64,000 nucleotides of DNA. Source: Rugalucina vietnamica. Lineage: Eukaryota; Mollusca; Bivalvia; Lucinida; Lucinidae. Of the stretch, positions 1 to 9,941 are shown piece after piece; the first letter of the stretch is position 1, and every line of letters starts with the position of its first letter. The notes beneath the pieces are model-generated. The model was not told the origin of the DNA, did not search any database, and saw nothing but the letters and a program-made list of their open reading frames with translations. The position numbers were made by a program, and so were the translations under genes. The DNA is taken from positions 43,475,071 to 43,539,070 of the forward strand of contig OZ024880.1 in assembly GCA_964017185.1 (NCBI GenBank), written 5' to 3'.

Positions 1-67
1 ATAGAGTTAATACAGTTAAAATCAAAATCCCAACCGAGACGCCTGGCGGGAATGAAAGTACAGCACG

Positions 68-109
<42 letters not shown>
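68..109. repeat. poly(A) tract, about 42 bp
   Basis: Uninterrupted run of A. It lies just outside the left end of the foldback element at 136-1209; a second long A run (1326-1363) lies beyond the other end. Confidence 0.95.
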
Positions 110-114
<5 letters not shown>

Positions 115-135
115 CACGCATGAAGGGCAATATAA

Positions 136-1209
136 CTACTGTCTGTACACCACCTTTCAGAAACTGCATTTTTCAAAATCTCACTTATCTGAAACACCAC
201 AAGAAAAATGTGACCATGTCATCTTTTTGCAATCCAAAAGTCGTACAAATGCCGCAATATTTTTGAAAATTGGCACACTAATAAAATAATTATGCCCAAA
301 AAATATTTTGAATAGGAATTTGCATGCGCAAGGGAGGTAATTCAAACACATTAAAATTGAAAATCAAGCAAATCTGTGGAAATTTTTTTAAAAGTCTGGA
401 GCTCAGCTATGCATGCAATACAATGATCTAGGGAATTTAAGGCCTGATTTCGGCCTCATGCGTTGGTAAAAAAGTAAATTTTGGAATTTTGAGGAGAAAC
501 GTATTGCAAATAGCAGGTTTATGCCCCTGCTTACTTATGCTAGCACAACTATCACATTCAAATTACACCTGTTGCCATGGAAACGCTCCGAAAAGCATAG
601 AAATTCCACTTTTTGCAATTTTGGGTCTATTTTCCACCAAATAACATTATTTTCAACTACAATTATTTTCAAGAACAATTTCTTATTATGATATAATTAT
701 GGAGTATCATCCAGAGATATTGTATGCAAAGTATCATTTTGTTCGTCATGTGGGCCGGCACTTAAAAATTAAAATATGTGTTCAGAAATGGTCAAAAATA
801 GACCAAAAGGTGCAAAATGGTTCTTCTACGCGTTGCAGTGGCAACGCTTGGAGGATAAATGAAGTACTTGTTCTGGTTTTCAAAAGACGAGACATATGGC
901 TGTTTTTAGGAATAGTTGTCGCACCTAAATGCCAAAATTTATAATTTAGCAAAATCTGGTCTTCTGAGACCAGATTTTTTCTGGAAAAATAATTACTTCC
1001 CTTGCTAACATTTTTACAATAGAAAAAGCCCTATTCGAAATTATTTTCTAGCATAAAACTTTTATTTGTTAACCGATTTTCATTTTTGTGGGACTTTTTT
1101 AAGACTTTTGGAATGCAAAATAGTGAGATGGTCACATTTTTCTTGAGGTCTTTACGAAAAGTGAGATTTTGAAAAATGCAGTTTCTGGAAGATGGTGAAT
1201 AGACACTAG
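136..1209. mobile_element. 1.07 kb foldback (inverted-repeat) element F1
   Basis: The left arm begins CTACTGTCTGTACACCACC and runs into a segment with CAGAAACTGC and TTTTTCAAAATCTCACTT. The same segment returns in reverse complement at about 1124-1209. The arms match over roughly 90 bases with scattered mismatches. The interior is AT-rich. An 81-codon frame at 699-944 inside it has no recognisable domain and is treated as chance. A second, internally deleted copy lies at 11588-12025, which supports a dispersed family. No transposase is seen, so it is presumably non-autonomous. Confidence 0.75.
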
Positions 1210-1324
1210 CTTTTTCCCAATAAGGTTGTCATCCTGCTAGCATCAACCAACTACAAAGGTGACAAGAACAACAAACAGACAGACAGAATGAACAGAAATA
1301 GGCTAGCCACAAATTTCAAATTTT

Positions 1325-1325
<1 letters not shown>

Positions 1326-1363
<38 letters not shown>
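1326..1363. repeat. poly(A) tract, about 38 bp
   Basis: Uninterrupted A run beyond the right end of element F1. Confidence 0.95.
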
Positions 1364-1366
<3 letters not shown>

Positions 1367-1540
1367 AAATTTAGGTAGACATAAAGACAGACCGACGCTG
1401 ATGATTGACTTAATTTCACGTGGTAACGTTCATCGAGAAACTTAAATTTTACGTACTGTACAAAATTGAAAAGATACAGATACAGATACGTACATTTATT
1501 TAAGTCTCACTTCTGTACATACATATACAAATACATAATA

Positions 1541-2595
1541 CTGCGTTTACACTATGTTCCCGGTGGCCCCGGTAGCCCCGTTTGCTAGAAACGTAGCGTG
1601 CCGTGGAGTTTTGTTAATCTATTTCTCTGATTTTCAAGATTTATCACGTTTTGTTACGTTTTCTTACGTTGTATTACGATATCCGTAACAAGCCGTGTTA
1701 GTGATAAGCCGGTGTGTCACGGAGGCGCTAAGGTACGTTACGGTTTACCACGATCTATCACGATTATTAGCACGTTCTATTACGGCCTGTTACGTTCTGT
1801 TGCGGTCAGTTGCGTTTTGACCAAGGCGTAACACGTTTTATTCGGTCTGTCAAGGTCAGCTACGGACGAAACGTAGACACCATACAATATGAAGCACATT
1901 TTTTCCCTTTTGTTAACGAATAAGTCCTTTGAAATAATAACAACCGCGCTCCTCAACAACTGACTGCAGAGGTGATTAAGAAAGCTCGGAATTGTAGTTC
2001 TTCTTCAATTGCATAGTGCAGCGTATGGTCTGTATTGTTCACTATAGTGACTGCTCCAGTATGAAGGAACTTGTCCTCATGATATGCCATTTTATATCTA
2101 TAAACTTCACGCGCCGTGATAACCGTAACACAACGTGACATACGTAGTAGAACGGGGTGAACACTGTCAAAGACCGTAACGCACCGTAACATAACGCAAC
2201 AAAACGTGTTGAGTATTCCGTAGGAAACGGGACGAGACGTGAGACGACCGTGCCCAAACGCAACAGAACGTGGAAGATCCGTAGCTTGCCGGGCTATGCA
2301 CTAGCATCCCGTTGCACTACGGACCGCCTCCAAGTTTCGCTACGTACTGTTACGTTCTGTCACGGCGTGTTACGTTCAGCCCGTTTTATCACGGCCCATT
2401 ACGTTTCTCATTTCCGCCGTGACTGCCGTGGCAGATTTTTAAACTGTCAAAAAATTTGTCACGGTGTCCACGGTTATCCCGGCGTGCTACGTTTGCCTAT
2501 CCCGTTCCCCTGCGTTACCTCTCGGTTATCCCGTTTTGCTCACGGTTGTCTGAAACGTGGCCGCCGTGACCGCCGGGAACATAGTGTAAACGCAG
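1541..2595. mobile_element. 1.06 kb TIR element built of degenerate ACG-rich short repeats
   Basis: Perfect 23-bp terminal inverted repeats start CTGCGTTTACACTATGTTCC. The element is flanked on both sides by TA (1539-1540 and 2596-2597), which fits a 2-bp TA target duplication. The interior is packed with degenerate 9-12 bp words of the type TTACGTTCTG or CGTTACGG. They read on one strand in 1600-1870, on the other in 2100-2270, and on the first again in 2280-2570. It is far richer in CpG than its surroundings. A 116-codon open frame at 2250-2600 falls in the repeat array and is not considered a gene. Confidence 0.8.
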
Positions 2596-2721
2596 TATAA
2601 AACATGGCATCTTATAAAAAATATACAGAACCATTCTAAAAGAATTATGAGAGACTATAAAAGAATTAAGAGTCATACGGTTAAAACACATTTTACGGTC
2701 TTAAAAACTTCATAATAAAAA

Positions 2722-2996
2722 TCATTGATATAACAAGGTCCGTCGCCTTACAAGGATATCATGGCAGGTTTTGGCACAAGAACGTATTACATGGACATTT
2801 TCATTTCCCAGGATCATTGACACTTTCACATTATCGGACATGCTATTGAAATCAACCTCGTGAGATCGTATTGCTTGAAATAGCAGCTTTTCCCTAAAAT
2901 CTGAATACAGAGGACAATGCAAGAGTGCATGTTCTTCGGATTCAACCACGTTTGTATATTTAAAGCAGTGTCTTTTGTCCAGTCGAAGTCCCTCGA
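2722..2996 (-). pseudogene. LINE-type reverse transcriptase C-terminal fragment (zinc-knuckle-like end)
   Basis: Reading on the minus strand, the frame contains RHCFKYTNVVESEEHALLHC followed by PLYSDFREKLL. This is the Cys...Glu...His...Cys-Pro-x-Tyr arrangement that closes the C-terminus of many non-LTR retrotransposon ORF2 proteins. The remaining segment, ending CHDILVRRRTLLY, also fits that position. No reverse transcriptase core is found upstream on the minus strand (3000-3520), because the foldback repeat at 3046-3514 abuts it. This is therefore a truncated relic. The clade is not assignable from so short a piece. Confidence 0.6.
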
Positions 2997-3045
2997 AAAG
3001 AAGAATTCAAACAGTTTCGAGCAAAATACATAGGCAATAGCACGG

Positions 3046-3514
3046 CTGAGAATCACGTGGTATTGTATACATATAAACCGATAAATGATCGGTGACACAC
3101 ACTGCAATTGAGACAGAAGTTGAGGTTAGATTTTCGACTTTTCTCCTACAGCGTTTCTTCAACTGACTGATAGATAGGTGCAGTCAATGCAGAAAATGAT
3201 CATTTATTGAAAGAAAGTAACACAAGAAATCCTGGTTATTTCGTTTTCGCAAACACTTCAATGATATTGTGATGGAAGTGCTTTATATTTATGGGGTGGA
3301 AGTGTTTGCGAAAACGAAATAGTCTGGATTCCTTATGTTTCTTTCATTCGATAAACGTCCAATTTCTGCATGGACTGCACCTATTTATCAGTCAGTAGAG
3401 TAAACGCTATAGGAGAAAACTCGAATTTATCGCCTCAACTTCGGACAGAATTGCATTGTGTGTCACCGTTCATTCGGATCGGTTTGTATGTATACTATAC
3501 CACGCGATTCTCAG
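3046..3514. mobile_element. 470 bp near-palindromic foldback element
   Basis: The left half reads GAGAATCACGTGGTATTG, later TATAAACCGAT, then GTGACACACACTGCAATT. It reappears in reverse complement at 3410-3514. The central arms GTGTTTGCGAAAACGAAATA and TATTTCGTTTTCGCAAACAC flank the axis near 3280. Arm identity is high near the axis and lower outside. It has no coding capacity and no clear target duplication. Confidence 0.8.
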
Positions 3515-3616
3515 TAATGAATAGTACTTTCTCCTTAACATAACCTTTGACTCAAATCGACTGCCTAGAGTGTAATGACCATTTTACGCTTAAGCTACTA
3601 AAGAAATAAAATAAAA

Positions 3617-3838
3617 TGAGCCGCCTCATGGAAAAAACCAACAGTCTGCATATGCGAAACCAAAGACGCAGATCAGCTTCGCAGTAACTGCGAAGCTGAT
3701 TAGCGCCTTTTTTTTCGCTACACGGATAGTACAATTCCTCTACTTTATAAATCCGAAATTTCAAGCTTCTAGCCTGCATCTGACTTGTGTCGGAGCTGTT
3801 CGGAAACCACATTGTTGGTTTTCCCACGAGGTTGCTCA
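3617..3838. mobile_element. MITE-2 copy (222 bp)
   Basis: Ends in imperfect terminal inverted repeats TGAGCCGCCTCATGG and CCACGAGGTTGCTCA. It carries an internal hairpin, GCAGATCAGCTTCGCAG paired with CTGCGAAGCTGATTAGC. Related copies lie at 25381-25616, 31000-31206 and 44943-45165. No protein is encoded. The 95-codon minus-strand frame here simply reads through the hairpin. Confidence 0.85.
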
Positions 3839-4287
3839 AATGTTTTGATCCTTTGGAAGCAGTAAAACATACAAAGGGAGATAGTATGGACTATATAAAA
3901 TTAAAGCCCATTTCATTTTTTTCTTGTATCTAAGGTAGTTTTCTATCACTCTTGTTTTTGTAGGGTTACGCTTCTTCAGAAAAAAGTCTCAATTGCGTCT
4001 GAGAAAAGTTTAAGCAAACATAATGGCGAATAAATGTTTACGGATAAAATTGTTTCTAGTGTTATAATACACGATCTTATGCTTATTCAAATGAGGTATA
4101 TACTAAATAAGGTTTTAAGCAATGAAAAGTAAAGCGTTTTATTACGAATTTTGCCTCTTAATGTCCGTGCTGGAGTTAAGGTAAAGTTGTGTAAATTCCT
4201 GGATGAATAATTTTACTCTAGTAAGCTGTCAAGGTAGAAAAATAAAAGATGTGGTCCCGAGGTTACAAAACTTTATAAAATCACCAG

Positions 4288-4665
4288 ATGTATGATGCAG
4301 CACTGTTGACAAGATGTTATACTCAGCAGGCCCTTCGTCTATTTATTGATTCCAAATCTAATCACATTAGATATTTTATCAAAATTCCTTTCATTTATAA
4401 AGAAATTTACTTTATCGATTTACTTGGCATATTTCAGGATAAATCAGTGACACAGTTTATACCAACGTACTTCCAATATTCAGAACCTCCTTTTATTTGT
4501 TACAAATATAATAAACCAGAAATACTATTTTCAATTTCAATAACCTTGTTTCTGATCTTGTTATCCATGCTAATATTCCTAAGTCTTGAGATTGTAAAGA
4601 TTCAAATTATGTTTATCAACCAGCTGGACATATAGTAACAGTTTTATTCATGATACTAAAATTTT
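4288..4665 (+). pseudogene. Degraded N-terminal fragment of a Penelope-like reverse transcriptase polyprotein
   Basis: The first frame reads SNHIRYFIKIPFIYKEIYFI, then FIPTYFQYSEPPFICYKYNK. After that the coding sense shifts frame to TIFNFNNLVSDLVIHANIPK, a stop, and DCKDSNYVYQPAGHIVT. I recognise this order of segments from the region that precedes the reverse transcriptase core in animal Penelope-like polyproteins. That recognition is from memory and has not been searched. At least one frameshift and one in-frame stop make it non-functional. A 3' tail of the window's Penelope family lies 140 bp away on the opposite strand. Confidence 0.5.
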
Positions 4666-4804
4666 ATCCTGATAATCAATGTTAACATTTTTTTAGTTGG
4701 ATAAATTGTTGGCTTTGATGGTCTAAACCAAAAATTTCAATAAATTTGAGCTATTTGAGAATTTATGAGGAATTATAATTTCACGCTCAGCTGAGCTTAG
4801 CAGG

Positions 4805-5262
4805 AAGGTAAAAGTAGGCAATGATCAGTAAATGGCGCAATCAGAAAAGAAAGAAATTTCCACTCCATTAACCGAGGTGGGAAAAACTAAATTAACAATT
4901 AGGTACTAATACTAAGAAAACATATCATTAGCCGAGTGAGCAGCTATTTTCCCAGTAGATGGCCACTCAGTTACCCAAACTTAACTAAAAATATGAAAAC
5001 GTTATTAAGGTGCAAACAGCAAAAAATTCCAACACCAAGACATAAACCAATAAGAACCACCACAGAAGTATCGCATTGGAACGATCAGTAATATAAAATT
5101 ACTGGCTGGCTTTAACTAGTTTTGCAGGTACCTAACCTCAGCCTCAGCTTCTGCAGTGGTTCATAGTATTATTATTTAGTTAGTTGTTCGGTCCACGTGG
5201 TGAATCTCTCTAACTCGTCAATGAATCATTAAGGACAAACAAATAATCATGATAACGTCCAC

Positions 5263-5264
<2 letters not shown>
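4805..5264 (-). mobile_element. Penelope-like element, 3' part, 5'-truncated
   Basis: Read on the minus strand it is the long non-coding 3' region of the family. It runs from the CACTGCAGAAG...GGCGGGCTTAAA block through GATCGTTCC and the GTGGCCA...CTATTTTCCC block to the common end TACTTTTACCTT. The homologous region in the reference copy is 58097-58520. It is moderately diverged and without coding sequence. Confidence 0.8.
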
Positions 5265-5298
<34 letters not shown>

Positions 5299-5357
5299 GA
5301 GTGGGGTTTTCTTTCTGATTGCACCATGTCCTGATCATTGCCTACTCGTACCTTCTT
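5265..5357 (+). repeat. poly(T) tract followed by an inverted Penelope tail end
   Basis: A 33-base T run (5265-5297) is followed directly by the last 60 bases of the Penelope tail in + orientation (GGAGTGGGG...CCTGATCATTGCCTAC...GTACCTT). Together with 4805-5264 (-) this makes an inverted pair of tails around the T tract. Confidence 0.7.
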
Positions 5358-6050
5358 ATAACCTCGGGACCTGATCGGCTGTCTGGCACGATTATTCATG
5401 ATCTGGCCAACTTGTTAATATCAAGATTGTGAGTGCCAATCAATAATAACTTTTAAGACAATGATCTTTTATTGTTAAAGCTTATAAATGAGAAGAGAGA
5501 GATATATGCCTTTTATGTTTTAGTTGTCATGAGGATATCGTTTCTTTCCAGGATTACACCAGGGAGATGGAGACGTAAGCAGGGGCAAAGGGTTTAATTT
5601 TTTTTTATCAATTTTAACATTACATTTGTTATGAGTGAAATCTTGGTCATGTGAAACCAATAATCAGTTAAACCAATTTTTGTTCCCTCTTCCAAAAGAA
5701 GCTCTATATTTTATATCCTGTGTGTTATTATGGCGTGTGGTGGCCCTAAAAGGGCTACCCGTATATCATCCATAGTGCAGATTATATCTTTTCTTTCGGT
5801 CCTTTGAGATCGGCAAGAATATTCAGAGTATTAAATTAGTGTACATTCATCTTATAAACAATGTTTAAACTGTCTCCGCATAGGCATGTGTCTTTGATCT
5901 AGACTTCCGTTTTGTATTTTTTTTAAACTGCAGTATATTTGTCTAGCTTTCGTAGCCGATTGTCTATTAAGGGTCACTAATGAGAGTTCAGTACTCGAAA
6001 TTGCGCAAAATGGCCAATACCACCTCCCTTTGAACGATTTCACTGCTTCA

Positions 6051-6277
6051 AAAGGTACAAGTAGGCAAAGATCAGGAAAATACGCAATCAGAAAAAGATT
6101 CCCACTCCAAAAACTAAATTAACAATCAAGTACTGATACCATGAAAACATATCGTAAGCCGAATGGGCAGCTATTTTCCCAATAGGTGGCCACTCAGTTA
6201 CCTAAACTTAACTAAAAATATGAAAACATACATAAGGTGCCAACAGCACAAACACCAAGACATAAAACGAAAGAATC
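6051..6277 (-). mobile_element. Penelope-like element 3' tail
   Basis: Starts with the family end AAAGGTACAAGTAGGCAAAG (reverse complement of the 3' terminus). It runs through ACATATCGTAAGCCGAATGG and CCAATAGGTGGCCACTCAG to CATAAAACGAAAGAATC, where similarity stops. The 3' end is intact and the 5' side is truncated, as expected of target-primed reverse transcription. Confidence 0.85.
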
Positions 6278-6361
6278 TTACATTTATATTTTATTTAATA
6301 TATAAATTAAATCTAGCTTTAATTAGCCAACAGGTTTGTGAGAAAATTCAATTTAAAGTTT

Positions 6362-7000
6362 GATTTATAAATGACCTTAGACCAAGGTTAAGAAATGACA
6401 TTGACCTTGATTATTCAAAAAACCTCCTTACCTCAATAAGGTGTTTGTATCTACACCAACTTTCAGGTCACAGGCTACAAACTGTTTTTAAAACATCAAG
6501 TCTTTACATTTTTTTTCTTATGCAAAGCCTATGTGATAAATTTTGACCTTGATGTAAAATAGGTTATGAGCAACCCAAGGTCACGATTTATACAAACTAT
6601 TTGGGGCCAAAAAACAAGGTGGGAAATTAAAATTGAAAATTAGGTACTTATACTAATAAAAATATCGTAAGCCGAGTGAGCAGCTATTTCCCAATAGAAA
6701 TAAAATGATTTATACAAACTATTTGGGGCCAGAGTCCCCGATGCTCGTACATATCAAGTTGCGTTTAAATTGGTTTTAAGGGGTTTTACCATATTTGGGC
6801 ATGGTGATTATCTTGGTCATGTGACCCGGGCCATTTATACCAATGTTCGTCTCCTTTCCTAAAGGATTATCTAAATAAAGTTTAGCTCTGATTTGCTCAG
6901 CGGTTTCAGGGAAGATATTTGAACATTGCGGACGATGCCGACAACGACATTCACGATGACCCCAGTGCATTTTATCCCATAATTTCACCTTCAATGCTCA
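6362..7000. repeat. Dispersed AGGTCA/CATGTGACC-type repeat, diverged copy
   Basis: Contains TGACATTGACCTTGATT, TTTTGACCTTGATG, CTTTCAGGTCACAGGCT, CTTGGTCATGTGACC and a final AGCGGTTTCAGGGAAGAT. These blocks recur in the same order at 59921-61410 and 62930-64000. The copy is interrupted by a Penelope fragment at 6613-6706. No coding sequence is supported. Confidence 0.7.
6613..6706 (-). mobile_element. Short internal Penelope tail fragment with 24-25 bp flanking duplication
   Basis: Matches the tail from AAGGTGGGAAA through TAGGTACTTATAC and ATCGTAAGCCGAGTGAGCAG to CCAATAG on the minus strand. It lacks the terminal 60 bases. A 24-25 bp direct repeat flanks it (6585-6609 and 6707-6730), as a long target-site duplication would. 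Confidence 0.7.
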
Positions 7001-7344
7001 TGTAGGCTAAAAAGACTCAGTTAAAAAAGTTTGACTAAATGTACTTTACAGAAAGACATAAAACTCAGGATTGAGATAAAATTATGACGACGAATAAATC
7101 AATCCGTTAAACATAAAAACAATCATACAGAACTATTACAATAAAAATCAGGCGACATCTGGTTATCATATCGTTTTACTGGGTTTTATAAGGAAACGGT
7201 TGCTAACGAATGATAATCAATTTGCAACCGGCAGCTTTGTGTAACATAAGCGTGAAATCATTTTAGTCGATAATTATATGTACATTTAGAGCCTTTTAAA
7301 CTGGTCTAAACACCAGTAGTTATATAGCAGTGAGCTCTCAAAGG

Positions 7345-7600
7345 CATTTCTTCTGTTGTGGCTCTAATTGTCATATCCTGTGGTGTCGAGTTTTAGTGCT
7401 GTTTACACCTTTATGTACGTTTTCATATATGTTGTAAAGTCCGTGTAACTGTGTGGCCACCTACAGGGAAAATAGCTGCCCACTCAGCTTAAGCTATGTT
7501 CGATTTGTTTAGTACCTAGACAATTTAGCTTACCAACATCGGCTTTAACGGTAGTACTTTCGTTTTGATCGTCCATTTCCTGATCATTGCTTTCTCTTAT
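7345..7600 (+). mobile_element. Penelope-like 3' tail, diverged
   Basis: Recognisable blocks in order are TTCTGTTGTGGCTCTAATTG, GTGTGGCCACCTACAGGGAA, AATAGCTGCCCACTCAGCTT, and CATTTCCTGATCATTGCTTTC. The final TACCTTTT is eroded. Confidence 0.7.
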
Positions 7601-9599
7601 CATCACTCATTATTACAATCTCACGTGATTTCTCTTATTTTCATTCAGTTTGTCACTGACTTGCTTCAAATAATAATCAAGCCAAAGAATTACGTGGCTT
7701 ATAGCGAACGATCTTGAAACCATATATCGAATGACCAAGGGTACTTGCTACATGTACCTGTGATATGATATTTCTGTTGAAGGAGTGAAGAAGCTACAAA
7801 ATTAAAGTTATCATTATGAAAACTATTTACATTAAATGTTACAGAAAGAAGTAGGAGAAGAAGAAAAAGAAAGAAAAGATGAACACAAAGAAAAACACTT
7901 CCATCGACAGTGTCTCTAATCACTTCGTTGTAAACCAATCTCAAAAGTCCCGGAATTCGTCATAATTTGGTTTCCCTTAACTGTGAATCAAATGTTTCCA
8001 TAGGGTATTTTGCCCATACGAGTATTGTCCTTAATGTCCCACTAACGCCTAGTGTCGCCTGATCATCAGATTTTCTCTCGTCACCCAATGCAGCCTACAT
8101 AGTTCCAATTTGCATAATGACCTGATTAGTTTTCTGGGCTTACATCTACTGTACCATATATTATTTTGCTTATCAGGGCCTCCAACAGAGTATCTGTGTC
8201 TTAACACCTCAATAACTGATAATATGATGAAACCTCCTGCAGATATGTACTTCACCACATTTAAATTGCGAATAATCTTCTACAATGCCATTTCCGGGAA
8301 TTATAGAATAATTGTTTGTATTATTCATATAACTATAATTACCCAGTATATACAATGAAGCATTTCTTCACATGTAAGATCAAACTTTGACCATATACAG
8401 TGTAAATAAATTAAACTAACCATTGTAGTTTCAGCGCACCACGGCATCCCAAACAATCTATCGACATAACTGCCAATTCATGACCATATTCATGAAAAGC
8501 CGTTTCCCAAAGAATGATAAAGCATAATAAGAATAGCGTTATGTCAACAATCGTGGTATTATTCAATAATATTGATGGCATCATAAGCATTATGTTAATA
8601 TGACGTAAAACTTATGAATTTTTTCATATTTACAGCTTTCTTTAGAACCAAATCTATAATGTATACAATCACGATGCAATTATTCAGTAACGTACGTTAA
8701 CGCGAATTAAACATACGTCAACATTAAATTAACGTTGTCCTTACCAGCAGAGTTATACAAATATGCAGAAATTTGTCATTTACAGCATACAATAGACGCA
8801 ATCATTAAAACTTGTGCATTTAAATCCTTGATTCATCGCAAATAAATTCAACATTCATTAAATAATTCAGCACGATTCCAAGCAATCGCAATGCACAAAC
8901 GGAATTTCTTCATAATGCATATTTACAAATGATATCTCAACTTACCGACAGCTGAATCTGGCCGGTTTGCCTGGCATAAACAAGTGCGAAGGTGCACAAT
9001 TTCCAACACCTAACAACGTCAGCACATGCATCTTGAGATTCAAATAACATTCACCAAGAAACAACAGATCGTGCTTGTCAAACTGGTTACAAATTCCAAA
9101 AGAGCCACAGCGAGAAATATTTATTAAGAATTGGTTTCGATGATGTATATTTATCTTCGTATTATATATATATTTGGTAGTCAGTGATTGCTAGGTCATC
9201 TGGCTTACCTGTACTCGGATTCTTTGGGTACTTCATTCATTTTCTTTTGAGAACTCAACAGGGTTCCACCGGAAACATGCTGCTACAGCAGGTAAACCTT
9301 GTGACCATCTTGTCCAGTCACCAAATTGAAATGAAGACATAAAAAGAAAACAATCCTGGCATATAAAAATGTCTCGACCGTACAAAGCAAAATCAACATT
9401 TGGTCCTTCTAACTCGGATTCGTACATGAAACAGACTTGAAGATGTAAGACATAACACTGAAAATAATTCGGTGTCCTTTATGTTTTGTCGTTTTTGGTG
9501 ACAAAATGACAGGTCATACAGAAAATGTCTGGCCATAAATACCCAAAATTAGATGCCTCTTGTATTTATTATTTACTATGTGTTTTATTCTTACCTTCT
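7601..9599. other. No recognisable gene or repeat; upstream region of the sulfotransferase gene
   Basis: About 2 kb of AT-rich sequence. It should contain the promoter and any 5' untranslated exon of the downstream gene, but I see no element that pins a start site. Open frames here, all under 85 codons, show no domain. Confidence 0.5.
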
Positions 9600-9838
9600 C
9601 ATCAGGAAAACATGCCCGTGAAATCCCCCTTATACCTCACTTTTATATATAGTTAAACTGGGGTATGCAGGGGTATACCTATTTTTCTTATTTTTGCTCC
9701 AAAACATAGATTGTGGGTACTAGTTAGAACCGCCTCGCTGAGCAAAAATAAGGAAAATATCAAAAACTTTCTACTAAAAATTTCAATTTTTACAACTACA
9801 AAAATCTCTGTATATTGCATGGACATGTTTTCATAATG
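9600..9838. mobile_element. MITE-1 copy immediately upstream of coding exon 1
   Basis: Starts CATCAGGAAAACATGCCCGT and ends TTGCATGGACATGTTTTCATAATG, the two imperfect terminal inverted repeats of the family. The internal parts are TTATACC...TTTTATATA, GGGGTATACCTATTTTTC, CAAAACATAGATTGTGGGTA and AACCGCCTCG. The internal hairpin is partly deleted. It ends 13 bases before exon position 9852, so the acceptor-like TTGTTCTTTTCAG lies hard against the element. Its last three bases are an ATG in frame with the gene. Confidence 0.85.
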
Positions 9839-9853
9839 TTGTTCTTTTCAGAC

Positions 9854-9941
9854 ATGAAAGCACACTGTTTCCGCTCCGTGGTGTTTCTGGCTGGGCTTCT
9901 TGTAGTTGTTATAATTTTGTTGACATATCAAACAGATAAAG
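9854..9941 (+). CDS. Sulfotransferase coding exon 1 (signal anchor)
   Basis: Encodes MKAHCFRSVVFLAGLLVVVI and the rest of the signal anchor up to YQTDK. The donor is AAAG|GTAAAT. CTTTTCAG directly before AC-ATG looks like a splice acceptor, so a non-coding 5' exon probably lies upstream. Confidence 0.8.

Noticed and set aside
2250-2600. 116-codon frame, 2250-2600
   Set aside because: Lies wholly within the ACG-word array of the TIR element, with Cys/Arg-rich composition dictated by the repeats.
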